A stretch of 44,262 nucleotides of DNA from an uncultured Butyricicoccus sp. (GTDB lineage Bacteria > Bacillota > Clostridia > Oscillospirales > Butyricicoccaceae). This document shows, one piece after another, positions 1-8,091 of this stretch (its first letter is position 1; every line of letters begins with the position of its first letter). Under the pieces are notes generated by a model that did not search any database, had not been told where the DNA came from, and saw nothing but the letters and a program-made list of their open reading frames with translations. Position numbers and translations under genes: made by a program. Where the stretch lies: positions 1 through 44,262 of the forward strand of contig CAJFUJ010000029.1 in the NCBI GenBank assembly GCA_904420185.1, written 5' to 3'.

Positions 1-40
1 CTAACTGATTTTTGCTGATCAGTTAGACCTTTTTTATTTT
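1..40 (+). terminator. Intrinsic terminator at the left edge
   Basis: A perfect 9-bp inverted repeat (CTAACTGAT at 1-9 and ATCAGTTAG at 18-26) is followed by a T-rich tract at 30-40. It would end a plus-strand transcript from a gene left of the window. Confidence 0.75.
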
Positions 41-110
41 GCTCTCATTTATCTGAATTTTCTGATTTTGCGCAACAAATGGCCTTTCCTGTGGCCTACA
101 AGTGAGAGGG

Positions 111-599
111 TTAGATCAGGCCCTCCGGCGGTACCTTAGCGCGGATCTGGCTGCTGTCGTATTCCGGGTAGTGGTAACGCCAGCGGTCGTATTCCTCCTG
201 AGAGATCTCACCGGCTTCCAATTTGGCCGCCTGTTCCCGCCAGGCCCAGAGCATCTCATGCAGCCGAGCAGCATCCTTGTTTTTGCGGAAATCCACCTGC
301 AAGGCAAGCTCACCGTCCTGCTCCGTGACCTTCAGACCATAGTTATCCTCCAGGGTAAACAGGGTGTGCATCAGCCCCACATAGGAATCGATATCCGGCA
401 CCGTCAGCGCATGGGGCGACACGTCCAGCACCTGGGCCAGGGCGGCGGTCAGGTCGGCTTTGGGGGTTCTCGTCCCGGTTTCGTACTGTGCCAGGCGCAC
501 GTCGGCGGACTTTGCCGGAAAGCCCAGCGCCATGCCGAGATATTTCTGCGTCATGCCCCGCAGGAGACGGAAAAAGTGAATGCGTTCGCCGATTGCCAT
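111..599 (-). CDS. XRE-family HTH transcriptional regulator
   Basis: This 162-residue protein has an N-terminal Cro/C1-type helix-turn-helix (about residues 4-65, with the motif AQYETGTRTPKADL near the recognition helix). A roughly 95-residue acidic C-terminal part follows, with a WRYHYPEYDSS signature. It probably binds DNA in the cytoplasm; no enzymatic domain is visible. The ATG at 599 is preferred because a GGAG lies 9 nt upstream; a longer reading from a TTG at 614 lacks a good ribosome site. The promoter and a long dyad lie directly upstream, which suggests autoregulation. It faces away from a decayed sugar-metabolism operon at 780-1333, its likely former or present target. The family is clear, but the ligand and regulon are unknown. 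Confidence 0.85.
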   Translation of the reverse strand: MAIGERIHFFRLLRGMTQKYLGMALGFPAKSADVRLAQYETGTRTPKADLTAALAQVLDVSPHALTVPDIDSYVGLMHTLFTLEDNYGLKVTEQDGELALQVDFRKNKDAARLHEMLWAWREQAAKLEAGEISQEEYDRWRYHYPEYDSSQIRAKVPPEGLI

Positions 600-635
600 C
601 GCGGTCAGCTCCAATCCGTGGATATTGATAGATGG

Positions 636-680
636 AGCATAGCATATTTGCTTAGCTTTGTCAAGGGAATCTAAGCAAAT
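636..680 (-). promoter_or_regulatory. Promoter and operator dyad of the XRE regulator
   Basis: On the minus strand, TTGACA (659-664) and TATGCT (636-641) are separated by 17 bp. A perfect 10-bp inverted repeat, ATTTGCTTAG (646-655) and CTAAGCAAAT (671-680), brackets the -35 element. A repressor bound here would block the promoter, so autoregulation is likely. A further CTAAGC half-site lies at 745-750. Confidence 0.7.
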
Positions 681-708
681 TTATTTCATAATATTTCTTT
701 TAAAAGGC

Positions 709-737
709 TTGAAATAAGCTTATATGTATAGTATCAT
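709..737 (+). promoter_or_regulatory. Candidate divergent promoter
   Basis: TTGAAA (709-714) and TATCAT (732-737) are 17 bp apart and point toward the degraded genes at 780-1333. A palindrome ATAAGCTTAT (714-723) lies between the elements. The match is moderate, and the downstream genes look non-functional. Confidence 0.4.
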
Positions 738-779
738 AAGGATACTAAGCGAATAAGTTTAGATAACATAGCGCATCAA

Positions 780-939
780 ATGATCCGCCAGATTTTTGGT
801 TGCGAAACGGAGAAAAAGTGGCGGACAGATCTATAACGATCCGCTGGCCTATGCCGAACTAATTTTGAATGTTGAACCGGAACTATATCTAAAGGCTGTG
901 ACAAAGAAAACTCCATTTCTAACAGAATTGTTCCAATAG
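780..939 (+). pseudogene. Frameshifted gene remnant, unidentified
   Basis: From the ATG at 780 one frame reads about 18 residues and then meets a stop in CTATAACG. Shifting by one base gives a continuous C-terminal tail (NDPLAYAELILNVEPELYL and onward) that ends at the TAG at 937-939, just before the ribosome site of the next gene. It therefore looks like the shortened, frameshifted remains of a protein whose middle is lost. I do not recognise the family. It is followed by the truncated TIM-barrel gene, so both probably belonged to one catabolic operon. Confidence 0.4.
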
Positions 940-949
940 GAGGCGGATT

Positions 950-1333
950 ATGAAAATCAGCGTGATTACAAACGGCATCAGCCAGGACTATGAAACCTGC
1001 TGCAAAGTGCTCAAGGAGACCGGCGTACAGTACGCCGAATTGCAGGAGGTGTACGGCAGGCGGGTGGAACTGCTGACCGAAGCACAGGCCGGGCAGATCA
1101 AAGCGCTCAACCAACAATACGGCATCACGCCGGTCAGCGTGACCACCCATGCCTTTGCCGGGGTGGACGTGATGGGCCTGGAAATCGGGGACGAAACCTA
1201 CGAAAAGCACCTGAACCTGCTCAAAAACGGCATCCGCATGGCCAAGATTGTGGGGGCGCCGTGCTGGGCATCCTGTTCCATATGTAGGCCCCAATTCGTT
1301 TTCTCGCCCGACAAGGAAGGGTCCAGGGGCTAG
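950..1333 (+). pseudogene. Truncated sugar-phosphate isomerase/epimerase (TIM barrel)
   Basis: The first roughly 105 residues (MKISVITNGISQDYE to NGIRMAKIVGAP) read like the start of an AP-endonuclease-2/xylose-isomerase-like TIM barrel, the family of sugar-phosphate isomerases and epimerases. Full-length members are about 270-300 residues; here the homologous part stops near 1265. The frame then runs through unrelated sequence into the GC-rich repeat at 1317. The start is good (AGGAGGCGG then ATG at 950), so the 5' end is intact and the 3' two thirds are gone. The deletion joins this gene tail-to-tail with treC. A short folded product is unlikely. Confidence 0.75.
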
Positions 1334-1395
1334 CCCCTGGCGGGGTGCAGGGGCGGAGCCCCGCCAGGGGTGCGGGGGCTGGCCCCTGCACTGCG
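1317..1395. repeat. GC-rich palindromic repeat, copy 1, inside the treC 3' end
   Basis: The segment contains GGGGCTAGCCCC (1327-1338) and further inverted blocks such as CAGGGGCGGAGCCCC. Nearly the same string recurs at 5320-5400, and a related one at 28455-28545. The last roughly 20 codons of treC and the tail of the truncated plus-strand frame are both made of this repeat. Confidence 0.75.
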
Positions 1396-3033
1396 ATAGA
1401 GCACCAGCGACGCATAGGGCGGCAGCTGGAGCGTGGTTTGAGGGGTGCTGCCCGGGTAGTTGGACAGCAGGCAGGTGAAGCCGGTCAGGTCCACCGGGCA
1501 GGTCCACTGCACCGGCTTGCGGTAGAAATTGTTCACGACCACCAGGGTGTCGCCCTGGTGCTGCCGCTGGTAGGCCAAAACCGACGGGTGCCGCGGGTCG
1601 AGCGGCTGGAAATCGCCGTAGGCCACCACATCATACCGCTTGCGCAGGGCGATGAGCGCCTTGTAGTGGCGCAAAATGGAATCCGGGTCGTCCAGCTGGC
1701 TGGCCACGTTGATGCGGTCACAGTTCGGGGTCACGCCGATCCAGGGCGTGCCGGTGGTGAAGCCCGCCTTGCCGGTGGCATCCCACTGCATGGGGGTGCG
1801 GCTGTTGTCGCGCGAGTGCACGCGCAAGATGGCATAGGCGCTGTCCTCGTGCAGGCCCCGGTCGCGCAGGATGTGGAAATGGTTGATGCTCTCCACGTCG
1901 CGGTATTGGCCGAGCGAGGTGAACCCCGGATTGGTCATGCCGATTTCCTCGCCCTGGTAGAGATAGGGCGTGCCGCGCAGGCAGTGGATCACCGTGCCCA
2001 GCATCTTGGCCGACTGCGCCCAAGATTCGCCCTCGTCGCCAAAGCGGGAGACCACCCGCGGTTGGTCGTGGTTGCACCAGAATACCGCATTCCAGGCGTT
2101 GTGGCTGCTCATGCCGGTCTGCCAGGAGAACAGGATGTCCTTGAGCTGTTGGAAGTCAAACGGCACCAGCACCCACTTTTCATTGCCCACAAAGTCCACC
2201 TTGAGATGATGGAAGGAAAAGACCATGTTCAGCTCGCCGGTGTCCGCGCCCGCGTAGCGATAACAATGCTCCATGGTGGTGCTGGACATCTCGCCCACCG
2301 TGACAAATTCCGGGTCATCGCCAAAGGTCGATTGGCGCAGTTCGTGCAGGAATTCGTGTACCCGCGGCCCGTCGGTGTAAAACCGCCGGCCATCGCCCTG
2401 GCCGTCCGATTCATACGAGCCCTTGCTGATCAGGTTGACCACGTCAAACCGGAACCCCTTGGCGCCCTGGTCCATCCAAAACCGCACCACGTCGCGCAGT
2501 TCCGCGCGCACGCGCGGGTTTTCCCAGTTGAGGTCGGCCTGGGTGCGGTCGAATAGGTGCAGGTACCACTTGCCCTTTTCCGGGACGTACGCCCAGGCGC
2601 TGCCGCCAAATTTGCTCTGCCAGTTGTTGGGCGGCGTGCCGTCCGGGCCGCCCTCCCGCCAGATGTAGTAGTCCTCGTACACCGGGTCGCCGGCCAGCGC
2701 CTTTTGGAACCATTCGTGCGCGGTCGAGGTGTGGTTGAACACCATGTCCAGCATGATGCGGATATTGCGCTTGCCCGCCTCGCGGCACAGGGCCTGGAAA
2801 TCGGCCATGGTGCCGAAGCGCGGGTCGATGGCCCGGTAGTCGGCAATGTCATAGCCGTTGTCGCGCTGGGGCGATACGAAAAATGGGTTGAGCCAGAGAT
2901 AGTCCACCCCCAGCCAGGCCAGGTAATCCAGCTTGGCGGTCACGCCCGCCAGATCGCCCAGGCCATCGGCGTCGCTGTCGCAAAACGACTTGGGGTATAC
3001 CTGGTAGACCACGCTCTTGCGAAAATCGAACAT
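1330..3033 (-). CDS. treC: Trehalose-6-phosphate hydrolase (GH13)
   Basis: It hydrolyses trehalose 6-phosphate to glucose and glucose 6-phosphate in the cytoplasm. The 567 residues form a GH13 alpha-amylase barrel starting VVYQVYPKSF. The catalytic set is present: nucleophile Asp197 in GFRFDVVN, acid Glu248 in VGEMSS and Asp323 in NHDQPR. A C-terminal beta domain follows. It lies 13 bp downstream of the PTS transporter gene, which supports trehalose 6-phosphate over other oligo-1,6-glucosidase substrates. The family is usually about 545-560 residues; the extra tail (SAGASPRTPGG and onward) is translated from the GC-rich repeat and is probably not functional. A GH13 isomaltase is the alternative assignment, less likely in this context. 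Confidence 0.92.
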   Translation of the reverse strand: MFDFRKSVVYQVYPKSFCDSDADGLGDLAGVTAKLDYLAWLGVDYLWLNPFFVSPQRDNGYDIADYRAIDPRFGTMADFQALCREAGKRNIRIMLDMVFNHTSTAHEWFQKALAGDPVYEDYYIWREGGPDGTPPNNWQSKFGGSAWAYVPEKGKWYLHLFDRTQADLNWENPRVRAELRDVVRFWMDQGAKGFRFDVVNLISKGSYESDGQGDGRRFYTDGPRVHEFLHELRQSTFGDDPEFVTVGEMSSTTMEHCYRYAGADTGELNMVFSFHHLKVDFVGNEKWVLVPFDFQQLKDILFSWQTGMSSHNAWNAVFWCNHDQPRVVSRFGDEGESWAQSAKMLGTVIHCLRGTPYLYQGEEIGMTNPGFTSLGQYRDVESINHFHILRDRGLHEDSAYAILRVHSRDNSRTPMQWDATGKAGFTTGTPWIGVTPNCDRINVASQLDDPDSILRHYKALIALRKRYDVVAYGDFQPLDPRHPSVLAYQRQHQGDTLVVVNNFYRKPVQWTCPVDLTGFTCLLSNYPGSTPQTTLQLPPYASLVLYRSAGASPRTPGGAPPLHPARG

Positions 3034-3046
3034 TTGCAGATCCTCC

Positions 3047-5005
3047 TTATTGCAGCTCGGCGCAGACCGTCTGCCCGTGTTGTGCGTCGATGCCGGTGTG
3101 GAAGGTCAAATGCTGGCGGTTTGCCGGTTCGGTGACCACGAAAACCGTGGTCTTGGGATGCCCGGCAGCCGCGATTTTGTCCGGGGAGAAGGTGATGAGC
3201 TTGTCGCCCTTTTGGACCCGCTCGCCCTCCCGGACGAACAGCTCGAACCCGTCGCCGTGCATGTCCACCGTGTCAATGCCCACGTGGATGAGCAGCTCGA
3301 CGCCGCTGTCCAGCGCCAGCCCACAGGCGTGCTTGGTGTCCGCCATGACCACCGTCACTTGGGCGTCTGCGGGCGCGTAGATGGTGCCGCCCGACGGCTC
3401 GAACGCCATGCCTTGGCCCATGACGCCCTGCGAGAACACCTCGTCCGGTACAGCCGTCAGCGGCAGCGTCCGCCCGTCGCAAATGGCATAGAGCACATCC
3501 GCCGCAGCCGCCGCAGAACCACCTGCCGCGCCGGGATCTGCCCCATTTGACGCCGCATCTGCCGGCGCGGCCATCGCCTGCGGCGCTGCCGCCGCCGCCA
3601 GCTTGCGCCGGCCCACCAGATAGGTCAGCGCAAACGGCACCACAATCGCCACCGCCGTGGCCAACAGGAAGTTGCGCCAGTATTCCGGGTAAATGGACAA
3701 AATGCCCGGCAGGCCGCCCACGCCGATGCTCACCGCGACCACGCCCGTGCCGATGGAGATCATGGCCGCGCACGCCGAACCGATCATGCCGCACACCAGC
3801 GGGAAGCCGTACTTCAGGTTGACGCCAAACAGCGCCGGTTCGGTGACGCCCAGGTAACACGAGATGCACGCCGGGAGGTTGACCTGTTGGGCGCGTTCGT
3901 TGCGCCTTTGCAGCACCGCCATGGCCAGCACCGCCGAACCCTGGGCGATGTTGCTCAGCGCGATCATCGGCCACAGGTTGGTGCCGTGATAGGTGTTGAC
4001 CAGCTGGGAATCAATGGCGTTGGTCATGTGGTGCAGGCCGGTCATGACAATGGGCGCGTAGAACAGGCCGAACAGCGCGGCAAAGACCAGCTTGAAGTTG
4101 GCGTTCAGGCCCAGGTTGACGATCCCCGCAATCCAGTCGCCGATCTGCCAGCCGATCGGGCCGACGATGGTGTGCGCGATGAACACCGCCGGCACCAGTG
4201 CGCAAAACGGCACCACCACCATGCGGATGACTTCCGGGCAGATGGTCCGGAAGAACTTCTCCAGGTACACCAGCACAAACCCGGCCAACATTGCGGCCAC
4301 GACCTGGCCCTGGTAGCCGATCATCTGCACCTGGGCAAAGCCGAAATCCCACACCGGGATCTCACCCGCCGGGGTGGTGGCCACCGAAAAGCCGTTGAGC
4401 AGCTGGGGCGAGATCAGCGTCAGGCCGAGCACGATGCCGAGGATCTGGGTGGTGCCCATCTTCTTGGTGATCGACCAGGTGATGCCCACGGGAAGGAAGT
4501 GGAAGATCGCCTCGCCGATCAGCCACAGGAAGCTGTACATCCCCGCCCAAAATTGCGATACGCCGGCCAGCGATTGGGTGCGGCCGTTCAGCAAATCGAC
4601 CTCGCCGATGAGGTTGCGGAACCCCAGCACCAAGCCGCCGCAGATCAGCGCCGGGATGATGGGCGCGAAAATTTCCCCCAGCGCGCCCATGATGCGCTGC
4701 AAGGGGTTCTGGTGGGCCTTGGCCGCCGACTGGACCGCGTCCTTGCGCACGCCCTCAATGCCCGCGCACGCGGTGAAGTCCTTGTAAAATTCGGCCACGT
4801 CGTTGCCGATGATGACCTGGAACTGCCCGGCCTGGGTGAATGTGCCCTTGACGCACCCAATCGCCTGGATGGCCGTTTCATCGGCCTGGCTGGGGTCGGC
4901 CAGCACAAACCGCATCCGGGTCATGCAGTGCGACACCGCTTGGATGTTGGCCTTGCCGCCGATGGCATCCAACAGCTGCCGCGCTTGGTTTTGGTATTTC
5001 GCCAT
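3047..5005 (-). CDS. treP: Trehalose-specific PTS transporter EIIBCA
   Basis: It imports trehalose and phosphorylates it during transport across the membrane, using phosphate relayed from HPr. The 652 residues hold a IIB domain (about 1-85, phospho-Cys27 in SHCMTRMRF), a multi-spanning IIC domain (about 105-455), an alanine-rich linker (about 460-500) and a C-terminal IIA domain with His574 in LLIHVGIDTV. A fused IIA is less common in trehalose permeases, many of which borrow the glucose IIA. AGGAGG precedes the ATG. It is the first gene of a two-gene operon with treC. No treR-type GntR repressor is adjacent, so the regulator must be elsewhere. A sucrose/beta-glucoside PTS is the alternative, but the treC partner argues for trehalose. 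Confidence 0.9.
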   Translation of the reverse strand: MAKYQNQARQLLDAIGGKANIQAVSHCMTRMRFVLADPSQADETAIQAIGCVKGTFTQAGQFQVIIGNDVAEFYKDFTACAGIEGVRKDAVQSAAKAHQNPLQRIMGALGEIFAPIIPALICGGLVLGFRNLIGEVDLLNGRTQSLAGVSQFWAGMYSFLWLIGEAIFHFLPVGITWSITKKMGTTQILGIVLGLTLISPQLLNGFSVATTPAGEIPVWDFGFAQVQMIGYQGQVVAAMLAGFVLVYLEKFFRTICPEVIRMVVVPFCALVPAVFIAHTIVGPIGWQIGDWIAGIVNLGLNANFKLVFAALFGLFYAPIVMTGLHHMTNAIDSQLVNTYHGTNLWPMIALSNIAQGSAVLAMAVLQRRNERAQQVNLPACISCYLGVTEPALFGVNLKYGFPLVCGMIGSACAAMISIGTGVVAVSIGVGGLPGILSIYPEYWRNFLLATAVAIVVPFALTYLVGRRKLAAAAAPQAMAAPADAASNGADPGAAGGSAAAAADVLYAICDGRTLPLTAVPDEVFSQGVMGQGMAFEPSGGTIYAPADAQVTVVMADTKHACGLALDSGVELLIHVGIDTVDMHGDGFELFVREGERVQKGDKLITFSPDKIAAAGHPKTTVFVVTEPANRQHLTFHTGIDAQHGQTVCAELQ

Positions 5006-5111
5006 GGTCTAAACCTCCTGTAATCCGCTCTTTACCCGATGCGCCGCGCGCTGCACGGGGTACAATGCTTTATTCTTTCCACAAGCGGCGCGCGCTAAAC
5101 GGGATGCGGGA

Positions 5112-5144
5112 TGAAAAAAAGAGGTTCGCGGGAGCGAACCTCTT
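5112..5144 (-). terminator. Intrinsic terminator downstream of the NhaC gene
   Basis: A perfect 11-bp stem (AAGAGGTTCGC and GCGAACCTCTT, 5119-5144) with a 4-nt loop is followed on the minus strand by a T run (5114-5120 read in reverse). It would end the transcript of the antiporter gene about 250 bp after its stop, beyond the palindrome array. Confidence 0.8.
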
Positions 5145-5157
5145 GGATGGCGGGAGG

Positions 5158-5400
5158 CGTTCAAAATCCGCGGGCGGATTTTGAAAGGGGGGATTCCGCT
5201 GCCTGCGGGCAGCGGCCAGCCTGCGCGGCTGGACCGCGCTGGGGACAAGTCCCCAGGCCCCGGTTGGGGTCCAGGGGCGGAGCCCTTGGCGGGGGTGCGG
5301 GGGCTGGCCCCCGCGGGACGGGTCCAGGGGCTAGCCCCTGGCGGGGTGCAGGGGCGGAGCCCTGCCGGGGGTGCGGGGGCTGGCCCCCGCGGGGGGCGCT
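5158..5400. repeat. Array of GC-rich palindromes, repeat copy 2
   Basis: Consecutive hairpins fill the region. TCAAAATCCG and CGGATTTTGA (5160-5183) form the first, then GCTGCC-GGCAGC, GCCAGCC-GGCTGG and CTGGGGAC-GTCCCCAG follow. Two copies of the GGGGCTAGCCCCTGG/CAGGGGCGGAGCCC module end the array, the last abutting the antiporter stop codon. No coding potential is apparent. It probably forms stable RNA structure at the 3' end of the antiporter transcript. Confidence 0.75.
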
Positions 5401-6689
5401 CAGGAGCGCTTACCGAGCAAAATAAAGCCGAGGGCGGAGACCGCCATGAGCATGGGATAATAACAATAGGGGATGAGCTCGACCGGGCTGATTTCCAGGG
5501 CAGTGCCGGCGGTATAGCTGACAGCGGTCAAGATCTGCGCGCCGTAGGGGATGAGCCCCTGGCCGACCGAGGTAAAAATATCCAGCAGCGAGGCCGACCG
5601 CTTGGGGCTGATGCCGTAATCGCGGGCGATCTCCTTGGCCACCGGCCCGGCGATGACGATGGCAATCGTATTATTGGCCGTGGCGCAATCGACCGCCGTA
5701 GCCAGCGCGGCGATGCCGACCTCTGCACCCTTTTTGCCGCGCGACAGCTTGCGGATCATGTAGAGAATCCAGTCCACGCCGCCGTTCATGCGCACCAGCG
5801 CCACCACGCCTGCCACGATCAGCGAAATCACTGTGATGTCGTACATACTCATGATGCCGTCGCCCATGACCGCGAACAGTTCCTTGGGGCCGAAGTCGCC
5901 GTAAAACAGCCCGACCCCCAGCGAAAGCGCGGTGCCGCCTGCCAGCAGCAAGATCACATTGCCGCCCAGCAACGCGCCGATGAGCACCACCAAATACGGC
6001 ACAATGCGCAGGAAATCATAATCCAGGTCGCCCGGGATGGTCGTTTCGGCGCCGTGGGCCTGGATCAAGAGCAGCACAATGGTAATCAGTGCCGCGGGCA
6101 GCACCAGCTTGATATTCTCGCGGAACTTGTCCTTCATATCGCACCCCTGGGTGCGGGTGGCGGCGATGGTGGTATCCGAAATCATGGACAGATTGTCGCC
6201 AAACATGGCCCCGCACACCGATGCGCCGATGCACAAAGCCACCGGAAAGCCGGTGCGCTCAGCCACCTGCATCGCAATCGGCGCCAGCACCGTGATGGTC
6301 CCCACCGACGTGCCCATGGACGTGGAAATAAAGCAGCCGATCAGGAAAATCCCGGCCACCACAATGTTGCCCGGCAGCACGCTCAAGCCAAAATTGACCA
6401 CCGCCGTGGCGCCGCCTGCCGCGCTCACCGAGCCCGAAAACGCGCCCGCCAGCACGAACACCAGGCACATAATCATGACATTTTCGTCGGCCATGCCCCG
6501 CGCCACAATCTCCAGCTTTTCATAAAACCGTACCTTGGTGTTCATCAGAAAGGCGAACACCAGCGCGGTCACAAACCCTGCAATGGCCGGCATCTGGTAA
6601 AAATCATTGCCATTCCAGATGCCGTACCCGATGAACAGCGCCAAAAATAAGCCGATGGGCGCCAGTGCCCATGCATGTCCCTTTTTCAT
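5400..6689 (-). CDS. NhaC-family Na+/H+ (or organic ion) antiporter
   Basis: This is a 429-residue, very hydrophobic inner-membrane protein with about eleven membrane segments. The segment FGDNLSMISDTTIAATRTQG (about residues 164-183) is the hallmark of the NhaC branch of the ion-transporter superfamily, and AVDCATANNTIAIVIAGP near residue 330 is the second conserved core loop. Members exchange sodium for protons, and some swap organic acids or amino acids (malate/lactate, tyrosine), so the exact substrate is open. It is a single gene with its own downstream terminator. The start ATG at 6689 has only a weak G-rich ribosome site (GGGG about 7 nt upstream). No catabolic partner gene lies in the same operon. 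Confidence 0.85.
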   Translation of the reverse strand: MKKGHAWALAPIGLFLALFIGYGIWNGNDFYQMPAIAGFVTALVFAFLMNTKVRFYEKLEIVARGMADENVMIMCLVFVLAGAFSGSVSAAGGATAVVNFGLSVLPGNIVVAGIFLIGCFISTSMGTSVGTITVLAPIAMQVAERTGFPVALCIGASVCGAMFGDNLSMISDTTIAATRTQGCDMKDKFRENIKLVLPAALITIVLLLIQAHGAETTIPGDLDYDFLRIVPYLVVLIGALLGGNVILLLAGGTALSLGVGLFYGDFGPKELFAVMGDGIMSMYDITVISLIVAGVVALVRMNGGVDWILYMIRKLSRGKKGAEVGIAALATAVDCATANNTIAIVIAGPVAKEIARDYGISPKRSASLLDIFTSVGQGLIPYGAQILTAVSYTAGTALEISPVELIPYCYYPMLMAVSALGFILLGKRS

Positions 6690-6822
6690 AGAAAAACCCC
6701 ATTCTTTCCAATTTTCCTTGTTTCCTTGACAGGCAAGGCTATTGTATCATCATACCGCATTTGCGGGGAAAATACAACCGTGAACCGCCCGGCCGGCAAA
6801 GAAAACAGCCGCCTGCCGCACC

Positions 6823-6851
6823 TTGACAAGCCCTGGGCAGTGCCGTATAAT
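6823..6851 (+). promoter_or_regulatory. Consensus sigma-A promoter
   Basis: TTGACA (6823-6828), a 17-bp spacer and TATAAT (6846-6851) are a perfect match to the consensus. It drives the coiled-coil gene at 6874, so that gene is probably well and constitutively expressed. Confidence 0.9.
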
Positions 6852-6873
6852 CAAGCTACGAGGTGATGCGCCG

Positions 6874-7362
6874 ATGGAAGATGCAATGGGCTTGATTTTG
6901 CAAGAACTGCAAAACATGAACGGCAAGTTCGAGCAGCAACTGCAAAACATGAACGACAAGTTCGAGCAGCAACTGCAAAATATGAACGACAAGCTGGATC
7001 GTGAACTGCAAAACATCAATGGCAAGCTGGAACAGATCAATGAACGGCTGGACAAGGTCGAGCAACGGCTGGACAAGGTCGAGCAACGGCTGGACAAGGT
7101 CGAGCAGCGGCTGGACCGGTTGGAAGCTCGAATGGACAAGGTCGAGCAGCGGCTGGACAAGGTCGAGCAACGGCTGGACCGGTTGGAAGCTCGAATGGAC
7201 AAGGTCGAGCAACGGCTGGACAAGGTCGAGCAGCGGCTGGACCAGTTGGAGGAAAAAGTGGACACGCTTACAGAAGAACACGCCATCACCCGCGACGGCG
7301 TCAATACCCTGTTGGCGTGGGCCGACCGGGTGGCGGTGGTCGTCAAGATGCCGCTGGCGTGA
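6874..7362 (+). CDS. Repetitive coiled-coil protein
   Basis: The 162-residue protein is almost entirely predicted coiled coil. Residues about 12-55 are four copies of an 11-residue repeat (LQNMNDKFEQQ type), and about 58-125 are heptads (LDKVEQR, LDRLEAR, MDKVEQR). It ends in a short hydrophobic tail (WADRVAVVVKMPLA, about 149-162) that could touch the membrane or pack against a partner. There is no signal peptide and no enzymatic motif. GAGGTG 8 nt before the ATG at 6874 fixes the start. It is monocistronic, between a consensus promoter and a terminator. Similar small proteins are scattered in Firmicutes without a known role. The repeats make copy-number change by slippage likely. Confidence 0.85.
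   Translation: MEDAMGLILQELQNMNGKFEQQLQNMNDKFEQQLQNMNDKLDRELQNINGKLEQINERLDKVEQRLDKVEQRLDKVEQRLDRLEARMDKVEQRLDKVEQRLDRLEARMDKVEQRLDKVEQRLDQLEEKVDTLTEEHAITRDGVNTLLAWADRVAVVVKMPLA
6907..7247 (+). repeat. In-frame tandem repeats (33 bp, then 21 bp)
   Basis: Within the coiled-coil gene, four 33-bp units (starting CTGCAAAA) are followed by about nine 21-bp units of the type CGGCTGGACAAGGTCGAGCA. Two larger duplicated blocks include GGTTGGAAGCTCGAATGG. Units differ by only a few bases, so expansion was recent. Confidence 0.85.
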
Positions 7363-7380
7363 GGCGTAAGGACATAGGGG

Positions 7381-7412
7381 GACGGCGCTGCCAGATGCGC
7401 CGTCTTTTTTTT
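7381..7412 (+). terminator. Intrinsic terminator of the coiled-coil gene
   Basis: A perfect 8-bp stem GACGGCGC/GCGCCGTC with an 8-nt loop is followed by eight T residues. Confidence 0.92.
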
Positions 7413-7477
7413 CGTTGCGCAGCCGCGCAAGCCATGGATGCGATCGGGTAAGCAGCCGGAGAATCCGCTTTGGGCAT

Positions 7478-7506
7478 GACAAAAGGCGCAACCTTCGCTG
7501 CGCCTT
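7478..7506 (-). terminator. Possible terminator of the DUF3793-flavodoxin operon
   Basis: An 8-bp stem, AAGGCGCA (7483-7490) and TGCGCCTT (7499-7506), is followed on the minus strand by a short T run. It lies about 120 bp after the flavodoxin stop. The weak T tract makes it tentative. Confidence 0.4.
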
Positions 7507-7627
7507 CTGCCACAAGATTAAATGAGGAATGAAGTACCCGTCTGCTCTGAGAAAAAAGCGGATGGGAGGGGGATAGGATCGAAAGGATTGTCCTGGTCAG
7601 ACGACAGATGAAATGTTATATTTCAAA

Positions 7628-8053
7628 TCAGCCGGCCAGGGTTTTGCCGAGCGCCTTGCAGGCGTCGAGGTCGTCTGCGACCGGGGTGCCGTGGGCCTTG
7701 AGGCCGTCGTCCACCAGGTAAGCGCCCGCCTGTTCGGTGCGCGCCTGCCAGTCGCGCATCCATTGGCCGTCGCCCCAGTCGAACGAGCCGAACAGCGCCA
7801 CCCGCTTGCCCGACAGCTTGGATTCCAGGTCGGTGAAGAAGGGTTCGAACTCCATCTCTTCCAGCACCTCGGCGCCCATCGCCGGGCAGCCCAGCGCCAG
7901 ACGGTCAAACCCGGCCGCCTCATCGGCGCTCGTGGCCGACACCTGCATCAGGGAAACCTCCGCGCCCGCTTGTTTGGCGCCGTCCGCGACCGCTTGGGCC
8001 ATCATTTCGGTGTTGCCGGTGCCCGACCAGTAAATTACTGCTACCTTGCTCAT
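7628..8053 (-). CDS. Flavodoxin
   Basis: This 141-residue short-chain flavodoxin is a soluble FMN electron carrier able to replace ferredoxin. The phosphate-binding loop SGTGNTEMM (about residues 10-18) is typical, and the FMN-ring loops GCPAMGAEVLEE and FGSFDWGDGQW follow. The length matches the 138-150 residue family range. GGAGGTC before the ATG at 8053 is the ribosome site; a longer frame upstream is not supported. It follows the DUF3793 gene by 38 bp and shares its promoter. Flavodoxins often rise under iron limitation, and the dyads in the operon leader fit metal-responsive control (inference). Confidence 0.93.
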   Translation of the reverse strand: MSKVAVIYWSGTGNTEMMAQAVADGAKQAGAEVSLMQVSATSADEAAGFDRLALGCPAMGAEVLEEMEFEPFFTDLESKLSGKRVALFGSFDWGDGQWMRDWQARTEQAGAYLVDDGLKAHGTPVADDLDACKALGKTLAG

Positions 8054-8091
8054 TGTATCTGACCTCCAGATGTTAAGATGATATGTTGGTT

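Noticed and set aside
7047-7247. Regular 21-bp repeats taken at first as a CRISPR-like array
   Set aside because: The units are contiguous, in frame and translate to heptads; there are no unique spacers and no cas genes.
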